Below, piece after piece: positions 21,031-27,823 of a stretch of DNA of 30,190 nt. Made by a program: the position numbers and the translations under genes. Source of the stretch: a virus. Location of the stretch: the IMG/VR virus record IMGVR_UViG_3300020187_000139, positions 1 to 30,190 of that record. One strand, written 5' to 3'. Each line of letters opens with the position of its first letter. The first letter of the stretch is position 1. Below the pieces are notes generated by a model that worked only from the letters and a program-made list of their open reading frames with translations, had not been told where the DNA came from and did no database searches.

Positions 21031-21051
21031 CTGAAACTAAAACAAATAGAC

Positions 21052-21408
21052 ATGAAAAACTCAATAAAAATAGAGCTAACAAGCTACCTTTTAGACCTTG
21101 CTAATGAAGGTGTGCTAACAAATAATAACCGAGAAGATTGGCACTTTCAAGCGTTTAACGAGGATTACTATATTATAGGCTACTACCAATGTAATATGTG
21201 GCTTCAAAAGCATGATATAGATCCTTTTGAAGCGGTAAGTATTTGCCAACAGTATGAAATAGACAATTTTGGTGAAGCAAGTAGTGTTTATGACAATAGC
21301 GAAAAGGTTGTTAATATGTTAGTTTACATATGTGGCGAAAAACTTTTAAACGAGCTTAACGTTGAAACAGTTGAAGAATTAAAGTCTGAACTTTTAGAAT
21401 TAGTTTAA
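21052..21408 (+). CDS. Divergent early protein, 118 aa, unknown
   Basis: An acidic protein (MKNSIKIELTSYLLDLANEG) with an aromatic-rich middle (YYIIGYYQCNMWLQKHDIDP) and helical C-terminus. It is the first of three plus-strand genes, in the opposite direction to all the rest. Acidic small proteins in such a position are often host-takeover or anti-defence factors, but nothing specific is seen here. The start has an A-rich leader (AAACAAATAGAC). Confidence 0.6.
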   Translation: MKNSIKIELTSYLLDLANEGVLTNNNREDWHFQAFNEDYYIIGYYQCNMWLQKHDIDPFEAVSICQQYEIDNFGEASSVYDNSEKVVNMLVYICGEKLLNELNVETVEELKSELLELV

Positions 21409-21410
21409 AC

Positions 21411-21611
21411 ATGAGAGAAGTCAAAACAAAACGCAACACTATTAGCCAAAGGACATTTAAGATAGGTGATCGGGTAACGTACCTTGATAACTATCAGCTA
21501 GGAACTGTTTATGATTTTCATGAAGATGATGATGGCTTTAATAGGATGGAAGTTGAACTAGATAATGGTGAGGCTGTATGCAAAATGTTTCACTGGTTTG
21601 TTAAATTATAA
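21411..21611 (+). CDS. Small SH3/KOW-like protein, 66 aa
   Basis: The core FKIGDRVTYLDNYQLGTVYD, with a following acidic stretch and MEVELDNGEAVCKMFHWFVKL, resembles a small beta-barrel of SH3/KOW type with the usual GDxV...G.V pattern. It starts two bases after the previous stop. It might bind nucleic acid or protein. Function unknown. Confidence 0.6.
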   Translation: MREVKTKRNTISQRTFKIGDRVTYLDNYQLGTVYDFHEDDDGFNRMEVELDNGEAVCKMFHWFVKL

Positions 21612-21617
21612 ATTAAC

Positions 21618-21809
21618 ATGAAAATGGATTATACGAAAATTGAAAACGTAGAAGTAGATGGGATAGATACAAAAGACTATCCAGACTTTTGCGATGCGTT
21701 TATAGCAAGTGCTGATTATAATGGCGAGCCAATGACTGACGATCAGTTAGATAAACTCAACGATGATGGTGACTTCGTTCATGAATGCGTACAAAATCAA
21801 TTGTTTTAA
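21618..21809 (+). CDS. Small acidic protein, 63 aa, unknown
   Basis: A very acidic short protein (IENVEVDGIDTKDYPDFCDA) with DYPDF and SADYNGEPMTDDQLDKLNDD. I recall similar short acidic proteins in many phages without assigned function. It ends the plus-strand unit, and converges on the membrane-protein gene ending at 21830. Mimicry of DNA charge is a speculation only. Confidence 0.6.
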   Translation: MKMDYTKIENVEVDGIDTKDYPDFCDAFIASADYNGEPMTDDQLDKLNDDGDFVHECVQNQLF

Positions 21810-21829
21810 TTGCGCATAATTGGTAAGAC

Positions 21830-22228
21830 TTACAACTGATAACGAATAGCCATTAATGAACCAACTACAAAAGCTACTGGAATAGTGACCACAGCACCTA
21901 ATGTTATGGTTCTCCAAAATTTAGTCTTTTTTTTCTCGGAATCTAGGTTGATCATTAGCTGATCATTAGTCGATCTTTGACTTTCAATTATTAAGCTATC
22001 GCCTTTTGAAATAATAATGTAGTTTTTAATCGTTTTATTGCAGTCTAAAATCTGATTTTCATACTCTGACATTAACACCTTTAATGATTTATTTTCCTTG
22101 TGAAAGGCGTTTAAATCATTGTTCATTTTAATGACTTCGCGTTGCAGTTTAATTGGTATCTCTTGCGAGGAGGCGGTTTGTAAGGATAGCAATAACGCTA
22201 TCAGTAACATCATTATGTTCAATCTCAT
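21830..22228 (-). CDS. Signal-peptide coiled-coil membrane protein, spanin candidate
   Basis: This 132-residue protein has a signal sequence (IMMLLIALLLSLQTASSQ), a coiled-coil middle (about 25-95) and a C-terminal transmembrane segment (ITLGAVVTIPVAFVVGSLMA). An N-terminal export signal, coiled coil and C-terminal anchor recall unimolecular spanins, but the lipobox cysteine is missing. Its first 80 bases overlap the end of the previous membrane protein gene in another frame, as Rz1 does with Rz. Lies at the end of the lysis side. The spanin call is tentative. Confidence 0.45.
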   Translation of the reverse strand: MRLNIMMLLIALLLSLQTASSQEIPIKLQREVIKMNNDLNAFHKENKSLKVLMSEYENQILDCNKTIKNYIIISKGDSLIIESQRSTNDQLMINLDSEKKKTKFWRTITLGAVVTIPVAFVVGSLMAIRYQL

Positions 22229-22490
22229 CTACTTTATTATTTAGTTGTTTGTTTTCTGGTTTAATAACAGCTATTGATTTCTTCATTGAATCAATGCGCA
22301 TAAGCCTGCGATGTGACACAACCTTTATATAGTCGTTTTCCTTTATTAAGGTTGACTTTTGATGCTCAAGTAGTGTTATAATACCCTCATCATTTTTAAC
22401 GGCCTTAGAAGGGCTTAAAATGATTGAAGATAAAATCACTATTGCGACAATTGTAATTGTGTGAACGATGTAGTGTTGTGATGCGGTCAT
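22149..22490 (-). CDS. Membrane-anchored coiled-coil protein, Rz-like candidate
   Basis: This 113-residue protein has an N-terminal transmembrane segment (IVHTITIVAIVILSSIIL, about 8-25) and a long charged helix behind it. That is the topology of an inner-membrane spanin. It overlaps the next gene by 80 bases. It follows the metallophosphoesterase gene by one base. The family is not recognised by sequence, only by topology and position. Confidence 0.5.
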   Translation of the reverse strand: MTASQHYIVHTITIVAIVILSSIILSPSKAVKNDEGIITLLEHQKSTLIKENDYIKVVSHRRLMRIDSMKKSIAVIKPENKQLNNKVDEIEHNDVTDSVIAILTNRLLARDTN

Positions 22491-22491
22491 A

Positions 22492-23553
22492 TTAAAATAG
22501 ATGAGTTATCCTTGCCACTTGTCCAGACTCAAAAGAATGAATGAAACCTTCAATAGCAACCTTTGAACCTTTGTAGCCATTTCTATCGTGCCAGCTATCA
22601 GCCTCAGAAGGGCTGCGTAAGTATTCAACCGTCACACCAATGTAATCTTTACCGTTCATGAACTTCGTTGACTGCTTGTGATGGATATGGTGAAGATAGA
22701 TATAGCGATATTTACATTCATTCCACATCAGCGGATTTTCGGTTGCCATTAATAAAGGCATATCAGCCATCTTAGCACCATCACCATGACTTGTGCCAAT
22801 CATACTTTTTCCGTACTGCGTGACTTTACGATGTGATATGTCAACGTTAAAGGAAACGTTATTAGACTTTCTAAAATACGCGCGTATCGTTTGGGCTAAC
22901 ATAAAACCGCTGGCGTAATCATGGTTTGATGGATTGTAAACGACTTCAACATCGCAAATAGGTATTAGCTTTTCAATGATAGCAACATACATCTGCTCGG
23001 CAGCTAAATACATTTCGTGCCACATTGCTGAAGTGTCTTGCCTTGTTCCGCTTGTTGTAGTTCCGTGAGGATTATCTATATGCAATACATCGTTACCAAT
23101 AATAAGGATAACCTTATCTAAATTAAAGCCGTAGGACTTGTCTAAAACGCCCTGAACGCCTTCATCTACTCTGGCCAATGCTGTTTCGATATCGTACTTG
23201 CCGCCCGTTTCAACGAATGAAGCAAGTTTACCGATGTGAATATCCGCTGGATCAAGAACGAGGCAATGCGGATCTTTTGATTTAGTACGTTTAAATGTTT
23301 TGAATGAAGGGCTATATTCCTTTAATCTATCAAAGGCATTGTCTATTAGACCATTCCAGTCTTTATCTGATCCTTTTACTTGTATTGAATAGCGTTTGTC
23401 TTTATCCCAATACTGCGCAACGTCTTGTGGGTTGATGCCTTTTTCTTGGCATATGGTTAAGAAGTCCTCTGAGTTAGGGTTGCTTCTTATGTTTTCAATT
23501 AATCTATATTCTGCTTCGGATAATCTTGGTCTGTAAGATTTTTTCCTTCCCAT
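22492..23553 (-). CDS. Calcineurin-like metallophosphoesterase
   Basis: The start at 23553 (MGRKKSYRPRLSE) is preferred over an upstream in-frame start because the region before it is a promoter and A-rich leader. The 353-residue product has the metal-site motifs DIHIGK, GNDVLH, PSNHDY, GTSHGDG and HHIHHKQ in order, so it is a DNA/nucleotide-type metallophosphoesterase. The basic N-terminus (about 1-40) may bind DNA. A nuclease or DNA-repair role is likely from family knowledge, though substrate is unknown. It lies between the endolysin and the membrane proteins and has its own promoter. Confidence 0.75.
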   Translation of the reverse strand: MGRKKSYRPRLSEAEYRLIENIRSNPNSEDFLTICQEKGINPQDVAQYWDKDKRYSIQVKGSDKDWNGLIDNAFDRLKEYSPSFKTFKRTKSKDPHCLVLDPADIHIGKLASFVETGGKYDIETALARVDEGVQGVLDKSYGFNLDKVILIIGNDVLHIDNPHGTTTSGTRQDTSAMWHEMYLAAEQMYVAIIEKLIPICDVEVVYNPSNHDYASGFMLAQTIRAYFRKSNNVSFNVDISHRKVTQYGKSMIGTSHGDGAKMADMPLLMATENPLMWNECKYRYIYLHHIHHKQSTKFMNGKDYIGVTVEYLRSPSEADSWHDRNGYKGSKVAIEGFIHSFESGQVARITHLF

Positions 23554-23570
23554 GTTTTTTTGTTTAGTGT

Positions 23571-23598
23571 CAAAGTTAAGTGAAAAACAATTATCAAA
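23571..23598 (-). promoter_or_regulatory. Possible promoter before the metallophosphoesterase
   Basis: The minus strand holds TAACTTTG (23571-23578), an exact TAnnTTTG box, with TTTG (23595-23598) 16 bases upstream, a little close. It lies in the 68-base gap after the endolysin gene, 17 bases before the start codon. Confidence 0.5.
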
Positions 23599-23621
23599 GG
23601 TAAAAAACACTTACACAGCCA

Positions 23622-24110
23622 TTAGCACAAAAGGTAAACAGTTTTTCCACCTTGCTTAACCGCCTTTAAAACTTGTCCTCTATTATTGACCTCATCTTTG
23701 TAAGAAACATGAACCCACGATGGGTTCTCTTCCGTTCCAAATTCCCAGATGAGTTGATCAAAGTTAAGATTATCTTTAATGTAGTCGAATATTTGCTTAT
23801 TTGTCGGATATTCAACCGCGTCATTATCTAAATCTAATGCTTGCCCTTTGCAATGCTGTGAGGTTGCTACATATTCTCCTTTGATAATCTTATGCGCTCC
23901 TCCTATTGCCTTGTTTAATTCCTCTGACCTGTAACCACTACTGACAAAGATAGGCGCACCAAAATGCTCTCTAATTCGCTCGAATATGTTTTGAGCGGTA
24001 GATATCAGATTATTTAAATGCTCACCATGTGGCGTGTTATCAATACCCTTTCTACTTGCCGTGTTTGATTTGCTAACCTCTAATAGTGATAAGTGATTGC
24101 TAATTTTCAT
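23622..24110 (-). CDS. Peptidase M15-type endolysin
   Basis: A 162-residue zinc carboxypeptidase-like lysin. SSGYRSEELNKAIGGA (57-72), SQHCKGQALDLD (84-95) with ligands H86 and D93, and SWVHVSY with H133 fit the M15_3 (D,D/L,D-peptidase) pattern. It would cut peptidoglycan peptides at lysis. No signal peptide is visible, so a holin is needed; the membrane protein gene directly upstream is the candidate. The start overlaps that gene by 11 bases. Confidence 0.85.
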   Translation of the reverse strand: MKISNHLSLLEVSKSNTASRKGIDNTPHGEHLNNLISTAQNIFERIREHFGAPIFVSSGYRSEELNKAIGGAHKIIKGEYVATSQHCKGQALDLDNDAVEYPTNKQIFDYIKDNLNFDQLIWEFGTEENPSWVHVSYKDEVNNRGQVLKAVKQGGKTVYLLC

Positions 24111-24426
24111 TTGTTGGTCTTTTTTTAGAAACCCTAGTTTTGGCGGTTTGGACTATTCTTTCCTCAAGTCTTGCAATAGTTGCGGTTTGTTCTGTGAGCA
24201 AAGCGTTGTATGTTTCTAATTTTTCACGCAATTCCTGAATTTCAGCCCGAAGCAAAGCAATGGTTTCTTCGTTCTTTTTAACCAGCGCACTAGCTTGCAG
24301 CATCGTTACTAGATAAGCTCCAATTTCTTTTCCTTTCCAAATCAAAACGCCTACCAAAACTGCTGACAAAACCGTAAATAGTCCATGCGTAGCTATCAGA
24401 TCAGTTATCTTTTCAATTATCTCCAT
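24100..24426 (-). CDS. Holin-like membrane protein with coiled coil, 108 aa
   Basis: One strong transmembrane segment (LFTVLSAVLVGVLIWKG, about 17-33) near the N-terminus is followed by a possible second amphipathic helix. Then comes a long coiled coil (about 48-95) and a basic tail ending KKRPTNEN. This resembles holins located directly before M15 endolysins in Bacteroidota phages. A structural or spanin role is also conceivable. Confidence 0.6.
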   Translation of the reverse strand: MEIIEKITDLIATHGLFTVLSAVLVGVLIWKGKEIGAYLVTMLQASALVKKNEETIALLRAEIQELREKLETYNALLTEQTATIARLEERIVQTAKTRVSKKRPTNEN

Positions 24427-24511
24427 TTTTCTCTATCTTTTTTTCTATAAACTTTTGCAGTTTAATTATATTCTCTTTTTTTGGTTTTGATTTTCTCTTT
24501 ACAGCACCCAT
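24413..24511 (-). CDS. Tiny basic protein, 32 aa
   Basis: A 32-residue frame starts at 24511 within the last codons of the connector gene and stops with TGA inside the first codons of the holin-like gene, so it fills the gap between them. It is strongly basic (MGAVKRKSKPKKENIIKLQK). The A-rich composition means chance is possible, but the tight fit supports it. Function unknown. Confidence 0.4.
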   Translation of the reverse strand: MGAVKRKSKPKKENIIKLQKFIEKKIEKNGDN

Positions 24512-24999
24512 GAACAAAAGTTATTATCAGTTGAAGGATTAACGTCTTCGTTGGTATTTGAATTGTATTCTGGAAATAGCGTTGAGTTATTACATAAATA
24601 ATCAACTAAACGATTTGAGTAGTAAACCGCAAAGTCACGCTCTTGGCTAACTAATGAATCAACTTCTTCGCTGCTTAGTGTATTAGCGTTTTCAGGCGCG
24701 TGACGATAAATCCCACCGTTACCAATTGTAACTGAAATCATCGGAAGTAATTCTACCAATGTCCAATGGATCAAAGCAGGCTTAACCCAATTTGTAACTA
24801 ATGAAAGGTAGTTACCACTCAAAGTGCTGCCAATGATGTCGGATTGAATTTTCTCAAGGAGATCAGTACCTAACAATCGCTGGACATGAATGTCTTGAGA
24901 AATGCTAACATACTGAATTGCCTTATCGCTGTCAACATTGCCGCTCATATTAGAGTACCTAAGTAAATCATCGTAGGTTATTAATAGTGCTTTTGCCAT
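24499..24999 (-). CDS. Head-tail connector protein (DUF6712/gp6-like)
   Basis: The 166-residue helical protein starts MAKALLITYDDLLRYSNMSG and carries DIHVQRLLGTDLLEKI (about 36-51), the hallmark of a connector family common in Bacteroidota phages. These adaptors attach below the portal ring. Its ATG overlaps the portal stop codon (TAATG), consistent with head completion. Confidence 0.7.
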   Translation of the reverse strand: MAKALLITYDDLLRYSNMSGNVDSDKAIQYVSISQDIHVQRLLGTDLLEKIQSDIIGSTLSGNYLSLVTNWVKPALIHWTLVELLPMISVTIGNGGIYRHAPENANTLSSEEVDSLVSQERDFAVYYSNRLVDYLCNNSTLFPEYNSNTNEDVNPSTDNNFCSWVL

Positions 25000-26771
25000 T
25001 ATCCTCTAGGTTTTAAAAATCCGTTATTCTCCATGTCAGTTGGTAGCTTGGCAACCTTTGCGTCATTCTTTTTTAATGGAACACCTGCCTTTCTTGCTTC
25101 GTTTACGCTAACTGGTTTATCATTTGAAAGTCCTTCGTTTGGCAGAAACACACCCGATGAATTTCTCTTTCTCATATAAACTTTTCGCATCCAGTAGTGG
25201 TGGCAGTCACCGCCACCTTTGTAAAACCAAATGCTGTAAGTGTCAGCTCCATTTGGCCCCCAACCTGCATTGACAACTTTATTGTCCATCGCGATAATAT
25301 CTTCTTTTCGATAAATTTTACTAGCAGAAACCATTTTCTTGCAAAAATCTCTACTATTTCCACTTGTCTTGTCAGGCGCGTACTGATAGCGTACCTTAAA
25401 AAGTCCTGTGTCTTGTTCGCTTTTTTGGTTTGGTCTAGCCGTTCCTGTGCTGACAAAATTCCATACTTTAGATAAAAGGCTTTGCTCTTGTTCTTTTTCG
25501 TCATCTGTTAAATAATCAACAGCTTCTGAACTTATTAAATCCCAATCTTCTAAATCTTCATCTTCGCCTAAATCAATAAGTTTATCAACCATTTGATCAA
25601 GCCCGTCATCTTGATTTGAACAGCATATTTGTTTAGACATTTCAATGCCTGTTTGCTCCTCTATGGCTTCTACACCTACATCTTCATTCTTCATCTCCGT
25701 AAAGTCTAAAGGTTGTGAGGTAATCATATAAAGGTTTAAAGAAATCTGATTAAAGTTTAGGATCTTGTTTACGCCCTCAATAATCACTCGTTGCATTGGC
25801 TTGATCACCGTGTTGTCAAATAACATTGCTGCCATCTTAATCTCTTCCGCGTTTGAACCTAAACCACCGTTTTGTGGTAATCCAAATAATAGCGGAGATG
25901 TAACTCTGTGAGAAACCATTAACTTTCTACTTGCCTCTTCTGCAATAAACTGATACTGATTGTGAGCATCGTTAAGTTGAGGTGTTTGTATGTCGGCCGC
26001 GCTTTCTTTGTTATCATTGAATGATACTATTACGCTTTCACCTTCTGTACCTGTGTACTTGTCTTTTATTTTATTTTCAATCGCTCTTTGCTGCTCATCA
26101 TTGGGCTGTCCATTATTAAAATTAATAATCATATTCGCGCTAAACCTATTATAAATATTGTTTAGGTGAAACTTTGCAAGCTCAATTTCTACAAAAGCAT
26201 AATCTAAACCGCTTTGATATTCGACTGGCGAGAAATAATGAAAGCCTGATTTGTATGGCTTTAAAACCAACACCTCTAAACCTTCTTTGCTCATCCCAAA
26301 TGATGGTATTCTTTCAAGCGTTTCGTTTCTTTTAACTTTTGTCCAATCGTCTGAATAGTAGTAAGCCTCAATATCACCCTCTTCATTGCATCGCTCTGGT
26401 CGCAAGTTTTGAATTGGAATATGCTCAACGCTTGTAATAGTTGTATGGCTTTGATCATATACAACTTGAATAGAAGCCTCACCTAATGTGTAATAGTCAT
26501 CAACGATTTTTCTCATTAAGTCTTCGCTAAACATCTGAACTAATGCAGCCCATTCATCAGGCTTCCGAGATGCATCTGTCGCGCCCAAACCTTTACCATA
26601 GATCATATCCGATATGCTATTGATCAATGCGCTATTTGTTGGTGATTCCTTAGAATCTAGTAGTGTTTGATAATAGTTATTATCGTCACCATAACTAACC
26701 CATTTATCCTTTTTAGTTTCGGATATTTTAGGCGTAGTGTATTTACCTAATTCAACTATTTTTATGCTCAT
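24999..26771 (-). CDS. Portal protein with extra C-terminal Cys/His domain
   Basis: Residues 1 to about 400 form a PBSX/HK97-type portal: NALINSISDMIYGKG-like N-terminal region, EHIPIQNLRPERCNEEGD, YFSPVEYQSG, SHRVTSPLLFGLPQNGG and the helical clip. Acidic spacers follow. A separate domain at about 455-535 has NSRDFCKKMVSASKIYRKED and KGGGDCHHYWMRKVYMRK, with C477 and C523-H524-H525. I have seen that pattern attached to other phage head proteins in Bacteroidota phages. The portal is the ring through which DNA enters. Unusually it lies downstream of the capsid gene rather than next to the terminase. Start overlaps the previous gene (ATGA). Confidence 0.85.
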   Translation of the reverse strand: MSIKIVELGKYTTPKISETKKDKWVSYGDDNNYYQTLLDSKESPTNSALINSISDMIYGKGLGATDASRKPDEWAALVQMFSEDLMRKIVDDYYTLGEASIQVVYDQSHTTITSVEHIPIQNLRPERCNEEGDIEAYYYSDDWTKVKRNETLERIPSFGMSKEGLEVLVLKPYKSGFHYFSPVEYQSGLDYAFVEIELAKFHLNNIYNRFSANMIINFNNGQPNDEQQRAIENKIKDKYTGTEGESVIVSFNDNKESAADIQTPQLNDAHNQYQFIAEEASRKLMVSHRVTSPLLFGLPQNGGLGSNAEEIKMAAMLFDNTVIKPMQRVIIEGVNKILNFNQISLNLYMITSQPLDFTEMKNEDVGVEAIEEQTGIEMSKQICCSNQDDGLDQMVDKLIDLGEDEDLEDWDLISSEAVDYLTDDEKEQEQSLLSKVWNFVSTGTARPNQKSEQDTGLFKVRYQYAPDKTSGNSRDFCKKMVSASKIYRKEDIIAMDNKVVNAGWGPNGADTYSIWFYKGGGDCHHYWMRKVYMRKRNSSGVFLPNEGLSNDKPVSVNEARKAGVPLKKNDAKVAKLPTDMENNGFLKPRG

Positions 26772-27115
26772 ATAATGATGAATGAATTGTCTGTTTGTGT
26801 TGGCTCTGTATATACACCTTCGTTAATAGTGAATTGTGGCAAGTCTGTTTGATTTGTCACAAAGATCTTACCTCTCCAACAAAGCTCTAATCCGTCTTTT
26901 ACCTCTAATCTGTAATTTTGATTCAAAACTAGAACTGGGCTAAACGCGCTTGACAAAGATAAATATCCATTTGAATACACTCCCGTTATTGTCAGCGTGT
27001 GAGTTAACTTGTTTTGTTGTTCTGAATACATTGTTACCGTCACATCACCCGTAGGCTCAAAGCGAGGAATTATTGAGAATGTTTGAGAATCAGAAGTGTT
27101 TGATAGAATTACCAT
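26768..27115 (-). CDS. Beta-rich structural protein, 115 aa
   Basis: The start at 27115 (MVILSNTSDSQTFSII) is set by the recurring upstream element; a longer frame from 27160 would translate through that element. The protein is beta-rich (VTVTMYSEQQNKLTHTLTIT and so on) and ends in a hydrophobic IIII. It precedes the portal gene with an ATGA overlap. It may be a head decoration or joining protein; I recognise it only as a Bacteroidota phage structural-region protein. Confidence 0.6.
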   Translation of the reverse strand: MVILSNTSDSQTFSIIPRFEPTGDVTVTMYSEQQNKLTHTLTITGVYSNGYLSLSSAFSPVLVLNQNYRLEVKDGLELCWRGKIFVTNQTDLPQFTINEGVYTEPTQTDNSFIII

Positions 27116-27146
27116 ACTTATATAACTTGAAAATATTTTTTTGTCA
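27113..27146 (-). promoter_or_regulatory. Recurring upstream element before the portal unit
   Basis: The minus strand reads TGACA, 14 bases, then AGTTATATAAGTATG ending at the start codon. It begins four bases after the terminator stem that ends the preceding gene, so it is the obvious place for transcription to restart. This location supports a promoter function more than the other copies do. Confidence 0.8.
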
Positions 27147-27149
27147 TAA

Positions 27150-27179
27150 AAAAGCCCCAATCAAACGACTGAGGCTTTT
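27150..27179 (-). terminator. Intrinsic terminator after the 183-aa structural gene
   Basis: On the minus strand AAAAGCC and GGCTTTT form the stem ends, with an inner TCA/TGG-type pairing and a U-rich 3' side. The A- and U-runs make it usable in both directions. It separates the 183-residue gene from the portal unit. Confidence 0.75.
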
Positions 27180-27200
27180 ATCTATATAAGTTAAGGAATA

Positions 27201-27752
27201 TTAAACTCCAACCGTTACATTTACTCCAAGTGCCGTAAGTTGAGCGGCAATAGTTGAGCCAGCAGCAACACAGAAATTAGCTGGAACTTTTTCAGAACCA
27301 GTTAATGTCAAAGTATAGCCAACAAGTTCACTTAACGCTGCGCCACTAACAATAGTGCCTCCTGTTACATCCATTCCGTGTTGATTGCCAGCATAGAATA
27401 GATCACCGTTGTTAGTCTCCACGATAACGTGAGGTCTGCCATAGCAAAGAAGTTTTATCTCTTTGTGGTCTTCCTTTGTCAACTTAGTAAAAGTAACTGC
27501 AAGCGTTTGATCAAATGCAGTAGTGCCGTTAGCAGCAGATGAGGTAATTGCTTCAGAATATGTTGAAGCTCCTTTTAGATCGTATCTAAAGGCGGCAACA
27601 GCAGTTCCAAGAGAATCAATCACATCGGTGTCTGTTACGTCATAAGTAACCTCCAAACCGCTGTCCTCATAGTTTATAAAGTAGATTGCCTTCAGGCCAC
27701 CTACCGAGTCTTTACATGGAACTAATCTTCCAAGTGTTAAATCACAAGCCAT
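27201..27752 (-). CDS. Structural protein, candidate major tail protein, 183 aa
   Basis: The sequence begins MACDLTLGRLVPCKDSVGGL and contains KAIYFINYEDSG, a long beta-rich middle (ITSSAANGTTAFDQTLAVTF), then KEDHKEIKLLCYGRPHVIVE and GYTLTLTGSEKVPANF. I know close relatives as abundant proteins in Bacteroidota and marine phages, often unnamed. Its size and beta content would suit a tail tube subunit. It is framed by terminators on both sides, so it is a separately controlled, presumably highly expressed gene. The role as tail or capsid decoration is not settled. Confidence 0.6.
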   Translation of the reverse strand: MACDLTLGRLVPCKDSVGGLKAIYFINYEDSGLEVTYDVTDTDVIDSLGTAVAAFRYDLKGASTYSEAITSSAANGTTAFDQTLAVTFTKLTKEDHKEIKLLCYGRPHVIVETNNGDLFYAGNQHGMDVTGGTIVSGAALSELVGYTLTLTGSEKVPANFCVAAGSTIAAQLTALGVNVTVGV

Positions 27753-27770
27753 ATTTTTTATGTATTAAAA

Positions 27771-27802
27771 AAGGGCGAACGAACAACTGCTCATCCGCCC
27801 TT
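27771..27802 (-). terminator. Intrinsic terminator after the capsid gene
   Basis: The minus strand has AAGGGCG pairing with CGCCCTT over 7 bp, with GAGCA/TGTTC-type inner pairing, followed by a U-rich stretch (TTTTTTAAT). It lies between the major capsid gene and the 183-residue gene. Partial read-through could tune the expression of the latter, since no recurring element or TAnnTTTG box follows it. Confidence 0.8.
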
Positions 27803-27823
27803 CTTGTTATTATTAAGTATTAA

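Noticed and set aside
21810-21829. Bidirectional terminator between the convergent genes
   Set aside because: Only weak palindromes (CAATT/AATTG and GTAAGACTTAC) are present without a clear T-run, so I did not call one.
25172-25504. Minus-strand frame of 110 codons inside the portal gene
   Set aside because: It is in another frame of the portal C-terminal region, has no start context, and the portal frame there has clear conserved-looking motifs.
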